Below are positions 23,187 through 30,733 of a stretch of 41,464 nucleotides of DNA, in pieces. Source of the stretch: an uncultured Candidatus Saccharibacteria bacterium. GTDB taxonomy: Bacteria; Patescibacteriota; Saccharimonadia; Saccharimonadales; Saccharimonadaceae. Within the stretch, counting starts at the first letter, position 1; every line of letters starts with the position of its first letter. A model generated the notes under the pieces. The model was not told where the DNA came from. It saw only the letters and a program-made list of their open reading frames with translations, and did not search any database. The position numbers and the translations under genes are program-made. The stretch is taken from assembly GCA_946414345.1 (NCBI GenBank), contig CAMKOB010000009.1, positions 1 to 41,464 of the forward strand. The letters run 5' to 3'.

Positions 23187-24254
23187 ATGAAAATATCCGA
23201 AAATGTCCCAATTAAAGAGCTCACCACCATGCGAATTGGTGGCCCCGCACGCTACGTTTTAGAAGTTGATAATCCCTCCGAAATTCCTGAAGCTTACGAA
23301 TTTGCCAAATCCAAAAACCTTCCCGTCTTCATCCTCGGCGGCGGTGCCAACACCATCGCCCACGACGAAGGCTTCGATGGCGTCATACTAAAGTACACCA
23401 AAACCGGTATTATATCCGAGCGGGTGACGGCTGTGGAGGGGGCCCCCCACAGAGTTTACGATGTGGGGGAGGATAACAGCCGGCAGGACCCGCTCCATAT
23501 AATAACGGTTAATGCAGGCGAACCTTGGGACAACGTCGTCGCCTTCGCCTGCGAACGTGGTCTTACCGGTATCGAAGCCCTATCTAAAATTCCTGGCCTC
23601 GCCGGCGCCGCACCAGTCCAAAACATCGGTGCCTACGGCCAAGAGCTCGCCGACACATTTGTTTCAGCCGAAGTATACGATTCCAAAACTAACGAATTCA
23701 AAACTTTAAATAAAGCTGACTTTGGCTTTTCTTATCGCAAATCTATCCTCAACTCCACCGAAAAAAACCGCTATTTTATTATATCTATTACTCTAGCGCT
23801 CCAAAAAGGCGAAATGAAACGTCCATTCTATAATTCCATCGAAAAATACATCGAAGTACATAATATTACCGACTTTTCACCGCAATCCATCCGCGAGATT
23901 GTATCAACAATTCGTGCTGACAAACTTCCGGATCCCGCCAAGATACCATCCGCAGGCTCATTCTTTAAAAACATTTATCTTACGGAGGATCAAGCAAAAA
24001 TCGCTGAAAAAAATGGCTACCCAGTGTATAAGGGCCACGATGGATTCAAAATTAATTCCGGTTGGCTAATTGAACAAGCTGGTTTTAGCGACAAGTTGCT
24101 TCACGGTATTCGCATCAATAAAAAAGCCGCGCTAGTTCTCATCAATGAATCAGCTAATTCATATGACGACCTCGCCAAAGCCCGCACCGAAATAATTGAA
24201 GCCGTCAAAAATAAATTCGGATACACCCTCGAACAGGAGCCAAACGAAATATGA
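23187..24254 (+). CDS. murB: UDP-N-acetylenolpyruvoylglucosamine reductase with palindromic insert
   Basis: 355 aa from the ATG at 23187. It reduces the enolpyruvyl group to make UDP-MurNAc for peptidoglycan, using FAD and NADPH. FAD-binding TTMRIGGPA, ILGGGANT, IPGLAGAAPVQNIGAYG and SAGSFFKN (catalytic Ser) are present. The usual length is about 300-320 aa. The surplus is residues about 73-107, encoded by a palindrome at 23402-23510 and placed between two beta strands of the FAD domain. The TATAAT at 23174-23179 ends 7 nt before the ATG, so a leaderless mRNA is expected. It overlaps folD by 4 nt. Confidence 0.93.
   Translation: MKISENVPIKELTTMRIGGPARYVLEVDNPSEIPEAYEFAKSKNLPVFILGGGANTIAHDEGFDGVILKYTKTGIISERVTAVEGAPHRVYDVGEDNSRQDPLHIITVNAGEPWDNVVAFACERGLTGIEALSKIPGLAGAAPVQNIGAYGQELADTFVSAEVYDSKTNEFKTLNKADFGFSYRKSILNSTEKNRYFIISITLALQKGEMKRPFYNSIEKYIEVHNITDFSPQSIREIVSTIRADKLPDPAKIPSAGSFFKNIYLTEDQAKIAEKNGYPVYKGHDGFKINSGWLIEQAGFSDKLLHGIRINKKAALVLINESANSYDDLAKARTEIIEAVKNKFGYTLEQEPNEI
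23402..23510. repeat. In-frame palindromic insertion in murB
   Basis: About 48 nt on each side are nearly self-complementary. From outside in the arms share AACCG, TATTATAT/ATATAATA, GAGCGGGT/ACCCGCTC, CGGCTGT/ACAGCCG and CCCCCACA/TGTGGGGG, around a short GTTTACGA loop. It is GC-rich, unlike the flanking gene, and keeps the reading frame. Confidence 0.85.
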
Positions 24255-25060
24255 GAATATTAAACGGCAAGGAGCTTGCAGGATTCGTTAAAGAACGCCA
24301 GTCTCATATGGTTAAAATTCTCAAAGAGAAACATATTCAACCAACTCTCTTGATCATTTACGATAACGACAACCCAGTTATCCAAAAATATATACAACTT
24401 AAAAATCGTTATGGTGAAGATATTGGCATAAAAGTTGAAATTCATCGTGCAAACAATTCAGACGATATTGCTACCACAATCGAAAAAGCAAACAGCAATC
24501 CAGACATTCACGGTATTATTCTTCAACTCCCCATTAACGATTTGCAAAAAACCGATGAATTAACTAGCAAAATCGCCGCAGAAAAAGACGTTGATGGCCT
24601 TTCCAATAACATTGGCTCATATGATTCTGCCACCGCTACCGCCATCAATTGGCTCCTTACAGGCTACAATATTCCACTCGAAAAATCTAAAATCGCCATT
24701 ATTGGTCGTGGCAAACTCGTTGGCGCTCCACTTTATAAAATGTATCAAGCTTCTAACTACAACGTAACACAGTTCCATAAAGGTGACGATTTATCAAAAC
24801 TCACTAATTACGATGTTATCATTACTGCCACTGGTGTTCCCAATCTTATTACCAATGAAATGATTTGCCCAGGAGCTACCATCGTAGATGCTGGCACCGC
24901 TAGCGAAAAAGGGGTTATCAAAGGGGATGTTTCCGAAGAAATTCGCGCTCGCCAAGATCTCACCGCTATCACCCCAATCATCGGTGGCGTCGGCCCACTC
25001 ACCATTTCATGTTTATTCGACCACGTCATTCAATCCGCTTCAAAAAACCCAAAAAAATAA
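24251..25060 (+). CDS. folD: Bifunctional methylenetetrahydrofolate dehydrogenase/cyclohydrolase
   Basis: 269 aa. It interconverts 5,10-methylene-, methenyl- and 10-formyl-THF for one-carbon metabolism. Visible are YIQLKNRYGEDIGI (catalytic Lys), GIILQLPI, KDVDGLS, the NAD(P) loop IIGRGKLVGAPL, DAGT and the C-terminal TPIIGGVGPLT. The PCTP segment common in FolD is replaced by ATATA. It is somewhat shorter than typical (about 280-290). ATGA overlap with murB means translational coupling. The stop codon lies in the terminator stem. Confidence 0.95.
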   Translation: MRILNGKELAGFVKERQSHMVKILKEKHIQPTLLIIYDNDNPVIQKYIQLKNRYGEDIGIKVEIHRANNSDDIATTIEKANSNPDIHGIILQLPINDLQKTDELTSKIAAEKDVDGLSNNIGSYDSATATAINWLLTGYNIPLEKSKIAIIGRGKLVGAPLYKMYQASNYNVTQFHKGDDLSKLTNYDVIITATGVPNLITNEMICPGATIVDAGTASEKGVIKGDVSEEIRARQDLTAITPIIGGVGPLTISCLFDHVIQSASKNPKK

Positions 25061-25086
25061 CGGAGAATTTCTTCTCCGTTATTTTT
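25051..25086. terminator. Bidirectional intrinsic terminator, folD and surface protein
   Basis: AATAACGGAGAA (25056-25067) pairs with TTCTCCGTTATT (25072-25083) around TTTC. T-rich tracts on both strands serve folD and the convergent gene ending at 25116. Confidence 0.85.
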
Positions 25087-25115
25087 CTTAACCACCCTTG
25101 CGAAGCGGCCAATAA

Positions 25116-26831
25116 TTAACGATTTTTTCGGCTAAGAATGAAGTAGCCAGCAGCGGTTACTATAGAACCAGCACCAACAGCAGCACCCATAATCTCAGTT
25201 GCACCAGTGTTAACAATTACCACTGGATCTGGATCTGGTTCTGGCATTGGCTCTGGATCTGGATCCGGAGTTGGATCTGGATCTGGGTTAGTACAAGTAC
25301 GAGACACAGACACAGAAGCATCATCCTTTACCTCTTTTTTATCTACTGTAGCGCTTGCCCAGTTTACGAGCTTATTGTCGCCACAAGAAAGAGATTTCTC
25401 TACAACTTTTGCAACAAAGCGAATAGTTGCGCTCTCCTTAGAATCGTAACTACCAATATTGATACCAGTAGTAGTAAGAGTATCTTCACTAACTTTTACA
25501 CCCTTAGTATTTTTAGAATTATAAAGATAGGTTGTACCTTTAACATATTCCAAATTACTTGGCAAAACATCGCTAATTTTCACATTGTCAACTTTCTTAT
25601 CTGAAAGGTTCTTATAAACAATTTGAAACTCAACTTCTTCACCAATCTTCGCTTTTACAGACTCAGCAAAATCTTTATTTGAGCCCTTAATACGAACGGT
25701 TTTAGCAATGCTACTCTTAGTTTCTGGATCTTTCTTCGGCTCACAAACAACATCTACCATTACCGAAGCGTCGTCCTTAACCACTGTGTCGTGGCCAACC
25801 GTAGCATTTGCCCAGTTGACCAATTGGTTACTACCACAAGCTAAGGTCTTATTGACCACCTTAGCAGTAAAGCGTACATACGCATTACCACGAGATTTAT
25901 AGCTACCAATGTTAATACCAGTTGTAGTTACAGTATTTTCATTGATAAGTACACCATCTTTGTGGTTAGAGTTATAAACGTAAGTAGAGTTCTGAACATA
26001 TTCCATGTTAGTAGGAAGAATGTCGCGAATCATTACGTTATTAACAGTCTGATCAGAGAGGTTTTTGTACGCAATCTGGAATTCTACCTCATCACCAATC
26101 TTTGCATCAACATGCTCAGCAAACTCATCACCAGAGCCTTTGATACGTACAGTTTTGGCGATACGGTTTGGTACAGAGTTGTGTACTTTTACCTGAATAG
26201 TTACCTGACCATCATAGTCGTAACAACCAGGAATTTGACCATTCATAGAAGTGTAACCGAGTTTAGCGCCAGATGTAATAACGCTATCGTCCAATCTAAA
26301 TGTACCTTGTGTATTGGTATATCTAGCTGAACCACTTACGAACTCAAGATAAAAAGTATCGTTAGACGTAAATGTTACCTCATCCCAGTAACGAGTAGGT
26401 TTTGCATTTTCAGCATTCAAATACCCAATCACGGTATGAGATTTGCTTACTGTAGTAGGAAGTGAAACACTTGCCGATACGCCAGTCGCAATAGCACTAG
26501 TCCCAAGAGGGCTGTTATTGTGAACATAAAGACGAATCGTATAAGTTTCACCATCTTTCACAGCAATCGTATCCGCATTCCATTTGTCAGCGGTGCTAGA
26601 GCTAAGCTTAGCTCCAACGAAATTGCGCTCATCGCCAATTTTACCATTGGTAATAGAGTTAAAAGTAATGGTTTTACCAAGTTTACCAGCATTAATCTGC
26701 TCTAAGGTATAAGTGGTACGACCATTATTAGAGTCGCCCCAAGCTATAACATTAGCAGGAACGATTATTGACGCACCAGCCACAATTGCAGTAGCAGCTA
26801 CGCCAAGAATAGTTTTGTAAACTTTATTCAT
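25116..26831 (-). CDS. Large cell-surface protein with two DUF11-like repeats and C-terminal NTG sorting-like signal
   Basis: 571 aa. A signal peptide (1-30, ending NVIA) leads to an N-terminal domain with repeated aromatic/Thr strands. Two tandem units follow (about 224-363 and 375-514), each beginning IAKTVRIKGS and ending with the DDASV strand, resembling DUF11/isopeptide-type beta sandwiches. A Pro/Asp stalk follows (about 515-537). The C-terminus has VNTG (540-543), a hydrophobic span and SRKNR, a sorting-signal layout without the usual LPxTG. AGGAAAGGAA precedes the ATG. It is probably exposed on the envelope and may mediate host or neighbour contact (inference). Confidence 0.8.
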   Translation of the reverse strand: MNKVYKTILGVAATAIVAGASIIVPANVIAWGDSNNGRTTYTLEQINAGKLGKTITFNSITNGKIGDERNFVGAKLSSSTADKWNADTIAVKDGETYTIRLYVHNNSPLGTSAIATGVSASVSLPTTVSKSHTVIGYLNAENAKPTRYWDEVTFTSNDTFYLEFVSGSARYTNTQGTFRLDDSVITSGAKLGYTSMNGQIPGCYDYDGQVTIQVKVHNSVPNRIAKTVRIKGSGDEFAEHVDAKIGDEVEFQIAYKNLSDQTVNNVMIRDILPTNMEYVQNSTYVYNSNHKDGVLINENTVTTTGINIGSYKSRGNAYVRFTAKVVNKTLACGSNQLVNWANATVGHDTVVKDDASVMVDVVCEPKKDPETKSSIAKTVRIKGSNKDFAESVKAKIGEEVEFQIVYKNLSDKKVDNVKISDVLPSNLEYVKGTTYLYNSKNTKGVKVSEDTLTTTGINIGSYDSKESATIRFVAKVVEKSLSCGDNKLVNWASATVDKKEVKDDASVSVSRTCTNPDPDPTPDPDPEPMPEPDPDPVVIVNTGATEIMGAAVGAGSIVTAAGYFILSRKNR

Positions 26832-26969
26832 AATAAAATTCCTTTCCTAATTTATTAAAAAACGTTTACAGTTGATATTAGTTACATCTAAATTAACTCG
26901 TCACTTCTTAGCCGAATTGTTAATTTTCGTCTGCAACCGAATCATCTCAAGCTTCAAAATCATGGGGGA

Positions 26970-26995
26970 GGCCCGGCAGCCGAAGCTGCCGAGCC
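26970..26995 (-). terminator. Strong hairpin past the six-TM gene
   Basis: An 11-bp GC stem with a UUCG tetraloop on the minus strand (GGCAGC-TTCG-GCTGCC core) lies about 30 nt after the stop. No real U-tract follows, so it may be a stability or processing hairpin instead of a classic terminator. Confidence 0.5.
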
Positions 26996-27025
26996 AACGC
27001 TAAGGAACAATATATACATTGCAGA

Positions 27026-29164
27026 TTACGGGGCGTCGATGTCCCACTCTTCACCGGCGTCCTCATCAGCAAATGAGCTTGTTTCCCCCGTACCCGGGTC
27101 AGTATAAGTGACCTCGGGGTCAATCGGGGTAGCGTCGTCCGCCCCTCCGTTTCCGGTTCCATTGTCGCCGTTATTGTCAATGACAGGCGGGGGCGGAGGA
27201 GTTTCCTCCGGTTTTGCCGGAGTAGGAGAAGGCGGTACATAGGAAGGCTCATTTGAGTCTCCCGCCTTCTTCTGGGGTTCCTGCAACTCCTCTTGCTTCT
27301 CCCAATATTCATCCAAGGTGTCGTGCAGCGAGTTGCTCGGTTGCTCATCCTTGGATTCCTTGGCTCCCCGGCCGTTATTTGTGTCTGGTCCAGGACCAGG
27401 CACGTCATTGGGCCCTACATCGGTCCCCTTGGTGGGGTCCTTAGGCTCAAAAGACGGGGGTGGAGGCGGGGGAGGAAGTGTCGGGGTCGGGGTCGGAGGA
27501 GGTAACGTCGGCGTAGGCGTCGGCGTAGGCGGAGGCACCGGCCTCCAGGTCGGAGGCGGCGGTACCGGCGTAGGTGTAGGCGACGGGCTCGGGCTAGGAC
27601 TCGGGCTCGGAGACGGGCTCGGGCTAGGACTCGGGCTCGGAGACGGGCTCGGGCTCGGAGACGGGCTCGGAGACGGGCTCGGGCTAGGAGACGGGCTCGG
27701 AGACGGGCTCGGGCTAGGACTCGGCGAAGGCTTCGGAGTCGGAGTCGGCGTGTTCGGATTCGGGATAACCGTCACCGGTGCAACCTCAGCCACGTTAGTA
27801 GGCTGGAAGTCGCAATCGACCCGGTACCGCACTTCAATCAGCTCAGTGCCCTTGATCCAATCCTTAAACGTCAACATGAAACCACTATGGTTGTGGCTGG
27901 TCATGACGATGACGTCAGGAACACCATCCAATGTGTAGTGGGTTTGGTACATTTGGTCATCCAAACCAGACTTCACATAGGTGATGAGGATCTCATCGCT
28001 ATCCAACAGTGCCGCCTTGTAAAGCTCCAGGACCCTCAGGTATTCATCCTGATCTTCCAGCCACTCCCTAGATTTCGCGTTTATATGCTCCATCAGGGCG
28101 TCTGGATGATCCAGAAGCTCCGTTACAAACGCCCCCAGGAAACGAGTTCCATGAATGACGTCGTAATACCCCATATCGGCTGCGCCTTTCACAGGATCCA
28201 TCGCCAAGACCTCGAAGAAATAGTCGAGGAGGTCATCCACGACAAGCTGATACAGCTCCTTTTCCGTCTTGTTTTCAAGATCCTTGGGTTTGAGTTCGCC
28301 GCTCGCCACTTTTCTGGCGAAAATCTCGGTCAACGGATTCGGACCGAAGTCGTCGTCGTTGACCTTTTCCTCGTCCTCCAAAACCAACAAGTGGCGGAGA
28401 ACATACCAGGGTTCTTCTTCCTCAATTTCCTTGAGAACAGGTTCGGGCGTGGGTTCAGGCGTGGGTTTGGGCGTAGGCTCCGGCGTGGCTGTCGTGGTCG
28501 GTCCCTTAATCACGATATCGTTGCTCTTCTTGGGAATGGTGTCCCATTTTACCCCAAGAGTAAGCATCAAGATCGCAAATATCAGGAAAAGGACCATGAA
28601 GAACCAAGCACAGATATGTGCCATTCTTTCTTCGCGCGAACCAGGAGTGGCCCGCACATCGCGATAGAAAAGGCACAAGTCTACGAGCATCACACCGAAG
28701 ACCATGGTCGACAAGATCCAAACGACAGTCGTCAACAAGGACAACACAAAGTCGGACTTGAACAACCCGGCCACCATAGCGGCCTCCACCGATGCGGCCC
28801 ATGCAAACAGGGCGCTAAGGATTGCAAACATGAACAGCTCTATAGCTTCAGAGCCGCCATGAGTCGGGTGTCTCCACCAGAGAGCCAAGCCAACAATAGC
28901 GGCCAAGCTCACAAGGAAAAGCCCGATATGCAGGATCCAACACCACCACGTCGCCGCAGTAAATGTCGGTCCAAATTTGATAACGAACCACCAGGCCACA
29001 CCCACGATGACGGCGTAAAGCCAACCACCGAGGTTGCAGTGATCCAGGAAGGTCCGCCGCGCCGCGCCAGTAGCCGCAGGCGTCGTCCGTACACTCCCAC
29101 CATTCATCAGATGAATGGTGGCGGCCATGATGAAGATCACGACCAGTCCAGCAATCAACAACAT
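27026..29164 (-). CDS. Six-TM protein with long soluble tail and Ser-Pro repeat
   Basis: 712 aa from the ATG at 29164; a TTG at 29185 is also open but overlaps the Shine-Dalgarno AAAGGAGAG. Six hydrophobic segments occupy about residues 1-210. A Thr/Pro linker, a helical charged domain (about 245-400), then a long (SerPro)n stretch, Pro-rich segments and a Gly/Asp-rich acidic end follow. The DNA is clearly richer in G+C than its neighbours, with different codon choice. It has a consensus promoter and a long leader. No family was recognised. It may be a transferred envelope protein; the (SP)n part could span or thread the cell wall. Confidence 0.7.
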   Translation of the reverse strand: MLLIAGLVVIFIMAATIHLMNGGSVRTTPAATGAARRTFLDHCNLGGWLYAVIVGVAWWFVIKFGPTFTAATWWCWILHIGLFLVSLAAIVGLALWWRHPTHGGSEAIELFMFAILSALFAWAASVEAAMVAGLFKSDFVLSLLTTVVWILSTMVFGVMLVDLCLFYRDVRATPGSREERMAHICAWFFMVLFLIFAILMLTLGVKWDTIPKKSNDIVIKGPTTTATPEPTPKPTPEPTPEPVLKEIEEEEPWYVLRHLLVLEDEEKVNDDDFGPNPLTEIFARKVASGELKPKDLENKTEKELYQLVVDDLLDYFFEVLAMDPVKGAADMGYYDVIHGTRFLGAFVTELLDHPDALMEHINAKSREWLEDQDEYLRVLELYKAALLDSDEILITYVKSGLDDQMYQTHYTLDGVPDVIVMTSHNHSGFMLTFKDWIKGTELIEVRYRVDCDFQPTNVAEVAPVTVIPNPNTPTPTPKPSPSPSPSPSPSPSPSPSPSPSPSPSPSPSPSPSPSPSPSPSPSPSPSPSPTPTPVPPPPTWRPVPPPTPTPTPTLPPPTPTPTLPPPPPPPSFEPKDPTKGTDVGPNDVPGPGPDTNNGRGAKESKDEQPSNSLHDTLDEYWEKQEELQEPQKKAGDSNEPSYVPPSPTPAKPEETPPPPPVIDNNGDNGTGNGGADDATPIDPEVTYTDPGTGETSSFADEDAGEEWDIDAP

Positions 29165-29323
29165 TTCGTTGTTCTCTCCTTTCAAAATCAGAATGAGTGG
29201 GATGGTAACTGCAATATATATAACAGGTTATCAATTGGCATCAAAACCATTTGAAACCTGAGATGATTCGGTTGTTAATGGTCTTCGTCGTTTAAAAAAC
29301 ACACTAAAACTCAGACTGGTTCC

Positions 29324-29352
29324 ATTATATCACACATAAGCGTATTTGTCAA
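29324..29352 (-). promoter_or_regulatory. Consensus promoter of the six-TM gene
   Basis: TTGACA (29347-29352) and TATAAT (29324-29329) are separated by 17 nt, with TGA before the -10 box. It predicts a leader of about 150 nt, which contains the right copy of the inverted repeat. Confidence 0.8.
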
Positions 29353-29381
29353 TACTCTTACCACTAAATCAAGCTTATGGC

Positions 29382-29423
29382 AAAAAACAACAAAAACACC
29401 CCCGACCTTGCGGTCGGAGGCAT
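29382..29423 (-). terminator. Intrinsic terminator of the coiled-coil gene
   Basis: On the minus strand CCTCCGACC, GCAA and GGTCGGGGG form a hairpin, followed by a U-rich tract down to about 29382. It lies just past the stop at 29441. Confidence 0.8.
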
Positions 29424-29440
29424 TTTTTCAAGGGGAAGGA

Positions 29441-30055
29441 TCAGATGATCCCATCGAGGAAATCATCCTCTTCGGAATCCTGGGATTCCCACTTCTCCAA
29501 GAGCTCAAGGAGATCTCTCCTGTTGTTCCTGATGGCCTCGATATAAGGCCGAGCTTCAGAGACGCGCGCCTGACTGTTCAGCAGCCTCTTCAGGCGAGCC
29601 GAACCGCCACCGGACTTGGCCTTTTTGGCCTCTTCTTTGGCGGCAGCAGCCTCGGCCTGGGCGATAGCCAGCTTCTTCTGGGACTCGGCGCTTTCAGCCT
29701 TGGCCTTAGCGACCTCATCCTGCAAAGCATTCAGCTTCTTCTGGGACTCGGCGCTTTCAGCCTTGGCCTTAGCGACCTCATCCTGCAAAGCATTCAGCTT
29801 CTTCTGGGACTCGGCGCTTTCAGCCTTGACCTTCGTGGCCTCCTCCTGGGCGATAGCCAGCTTCTTTTGGAGCTCGTTGATATCCGCCTTGGGGGACTTC
29901 TTCTTCAAGTCCTCCAATTCTTTCTTCGTGAGCCCCAAGTCCTCGGTTAACCGCGTGTTCGCCGCACGCGTTTCTTCGTAGGCCTTCTTGGCATCTTCGA
30001 GCTCCTTCAGGGTCTTTTGGTACTCTTCCTGAGAAACAAAATAGTTTCCTTTCAT
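29441..30055 (-). CDS. Coiled-coil protein with 63-bp tandem repeats
   Basis: 204 aa, no signal peptide or membrane segment. Nearly the whole length (about 10-150) is predicted coiled coil by eye: heptads rich in Ala, Glu, Lys and Leu. A 21-residue unit (NALQDEVAKAKAESAESQKKL, given in parts as NALQDEVAKAK and AESAESQKKL) repeats nearly perfectly, both in protein and DNA. A Gly/Ser hinge (about 152-156) leads to a basic helix and an acidic tail (SEEDDFLDGII). The gene is GC-rich like its downstream neighbour. AAGGAGG lies close before the ATG. No family assigned; a cytoskeletal, scaffold or nucleoid role are guesses. Confidence 0.75.
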   Translation of the reverse strand: MKGNYFVSQEEYQKTLKELEDAKKAYEETRAANTRLTEDLGLTKKELEDLKKKSPKADINELQKKLAIAQEEATKVKAESAESQKKLNALQDEVAKAKAESAESQKKLNALQDEVAKAKAESAESQKKLAIAQAEAAAAKEEAKKAKSGGGSARLKRLLNSQARVSEARPYIEAIRNNRRDLLELLEKWESQDSEEDDFLDGII

Positions 30056-30128
30056 TTCCTTCCTCCTTAAAGATCAAGAATTTTTTTATTTAAACCCCAT
30101 TTGGGGAGAAAACTCTCAAAACACTATC

Positions 30129-30157
30129 ATTATAGCACGTAGAACCAATTTTGTCAA
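30129..30157 (-). promoter_or_regulatory. Consensus promoter of the coiled-coil gene
   Basis: TTGACA (30152-30157), 17 nt, TATAAT (30129-30134, preceded by TGC). The leader of about 65-70 nt contains a small hairpin (CCCC-AAAT-GGGG). Confidence 0.8.
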
Positions 30158-30237
30158 TACCAAAAACATAAAAACTTTTACAATCCAAAAACTTGCAATT
30201 TTACCCCCCTTGCGTTATAATAATTAAAGCGACACCT

Positions 30238-30315
30238 GGTGGGATTAGCTCAGCTGGTTAGAGCGTCTGATTGTGGTCCAGAAGGTCGTCGGTTCGATCC
30301 CGATATCCCACCCCA
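30238..30315 (+). tRNA. tRNA-His (GTG)
   Basis: The acceptor GTGGGAT pairs with ATCCCAC, with an extra G at 30238 (G-1) opposite C73, the tRNA-His identity feature. The anticodon loop TTGTGGT gives GTG. CCA is encoded. TATAAT at 30216-30221 is a likely -10 box. Confidence 0.95.
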
Positions 30316-30329
30316 TATCGTCGTAATTT

Positions 30330-30404
30330 GCGGGTATAGTACAGTGGTTAGTATGCAAGTTTTCCAAACTTGAGATGAGAGTTCGATTCTCTCTACCCGC
30401 ACCA
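30330..30404 (+). tRNA. tRNA-Gly (TCC)
   Basis: The acceptor GCGGGTA pairs with TACCCGC, the anticodon stem CAAGT/ACTTG closes TTTCCAA (anticodon TCC), and CCA is encoded. It is co-transcribed with tRNA-His. Confidence 0.95.
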
Positions 30405-30409
30405 AAAAA

Positions 30410-30436
30410 CGAGCTTCATAGCTCGCTTTTTATTTT
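30410..30436 (+). terminator. Intrinsic terminator of the tRNA-His/tRNA-Gly unit
   Basis: CGAGCT-TCAT-AGCTCG (30410-30425) is followed by CTTTTTATTTT. It reaches into the 3' end of the oppositely oriented gene at 30430. Confidence 0.8.
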
Positions 30437-30726
30437 CTAGTAATTCCCGGATTAACTCGCTGTGGCATTGGCCTATTTTGCGTCTCAGTCGGCTTCACGT
30501 AAGCACTCGCTCTAGGAGAACTAATTCTTGCTCGCTGCATCAAATTTGAATCACCATAACGCCTAACAATTTGCCGATTTGCCTCAATTCTCTGCCTCTC
30601 CTCAAAACTCTGCGTCGAAGAAGCGCCCATAGAACCAGCGTTTTGAGCTCTAGCATATGCCGAAGTATGCAAAACATCCTCTGTTTTTTCTTTCATCATA
30701 TATTTTAAAAGAGGGTTTTTATCCAT
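30430..30726 (-). CDS. Small basic hypothetical protein
   Basis: 98 aa, no membrane segment. It is rich in Arg, Gln, Ser and Met, low in hydrophobic residues and likely disordered, with FEERQRIEANRQIVRR as its only helical-looking stretch. No family was recognised. It starts 7 nt after the preceding gene and so is the third gene of the tpiA operon. Its stop region overlaps the tRNA-Gly terminator on the other strand. Confidence 0.6.
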   Translation of the reverse strand: MDKNPLLKYMMKEKTEDVLHTSAYARAQNAGSMGASSTQSFEERQRIEANRQIVRRYGDSNLMQRARISSPRASAYVKPTETQNRPMPQRVNPGITRK

Positions 30727-30733
30727 TTCTATC

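Larger units (their letters stand above)
26934..29266. repeat. 24-bp imperfect inverted repeat bracketing the six-TM gene
   Basis: On the plus strand CAACCGAATCATCTCA begins at 26934, and the same 16 bases occur on the minus strand within 29243-29275. Six more bases match after two mismatches (about 22 of 24). The gap holds one GC-rich gene. Confidence 0.6.

Noticed and set aside
27580-27730. Short repeated units that could suggest a CRISPR array
   Set aside because: The units are contiguous with no spacers of uniform length and encode (SerPro)n in frame.
27318-27938. Gly-rich open frame on the plus strand (GLGLGDG repeats)
   Set aside because: It is the complement of the (SerPro)n repeat; repetitive DNA without stops gives such shadows.
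27887-29254. 455-codon open frame on the plus strand opposite the six-TM gene
   Set aside because: It is antisense to a gene with clear membrane segments, a consensus promoter and a Shine-Dalgarno site. Its protein is His/Gln/Arg-rich without domains; long antisense frames are expected in GC-rich DNA.
29680-29840. 63-bp direct repeats as a mobile or recombination element
   Set aside because: They are whole numbers of codons forming heptad-rich protein, best explained by coding duplication.
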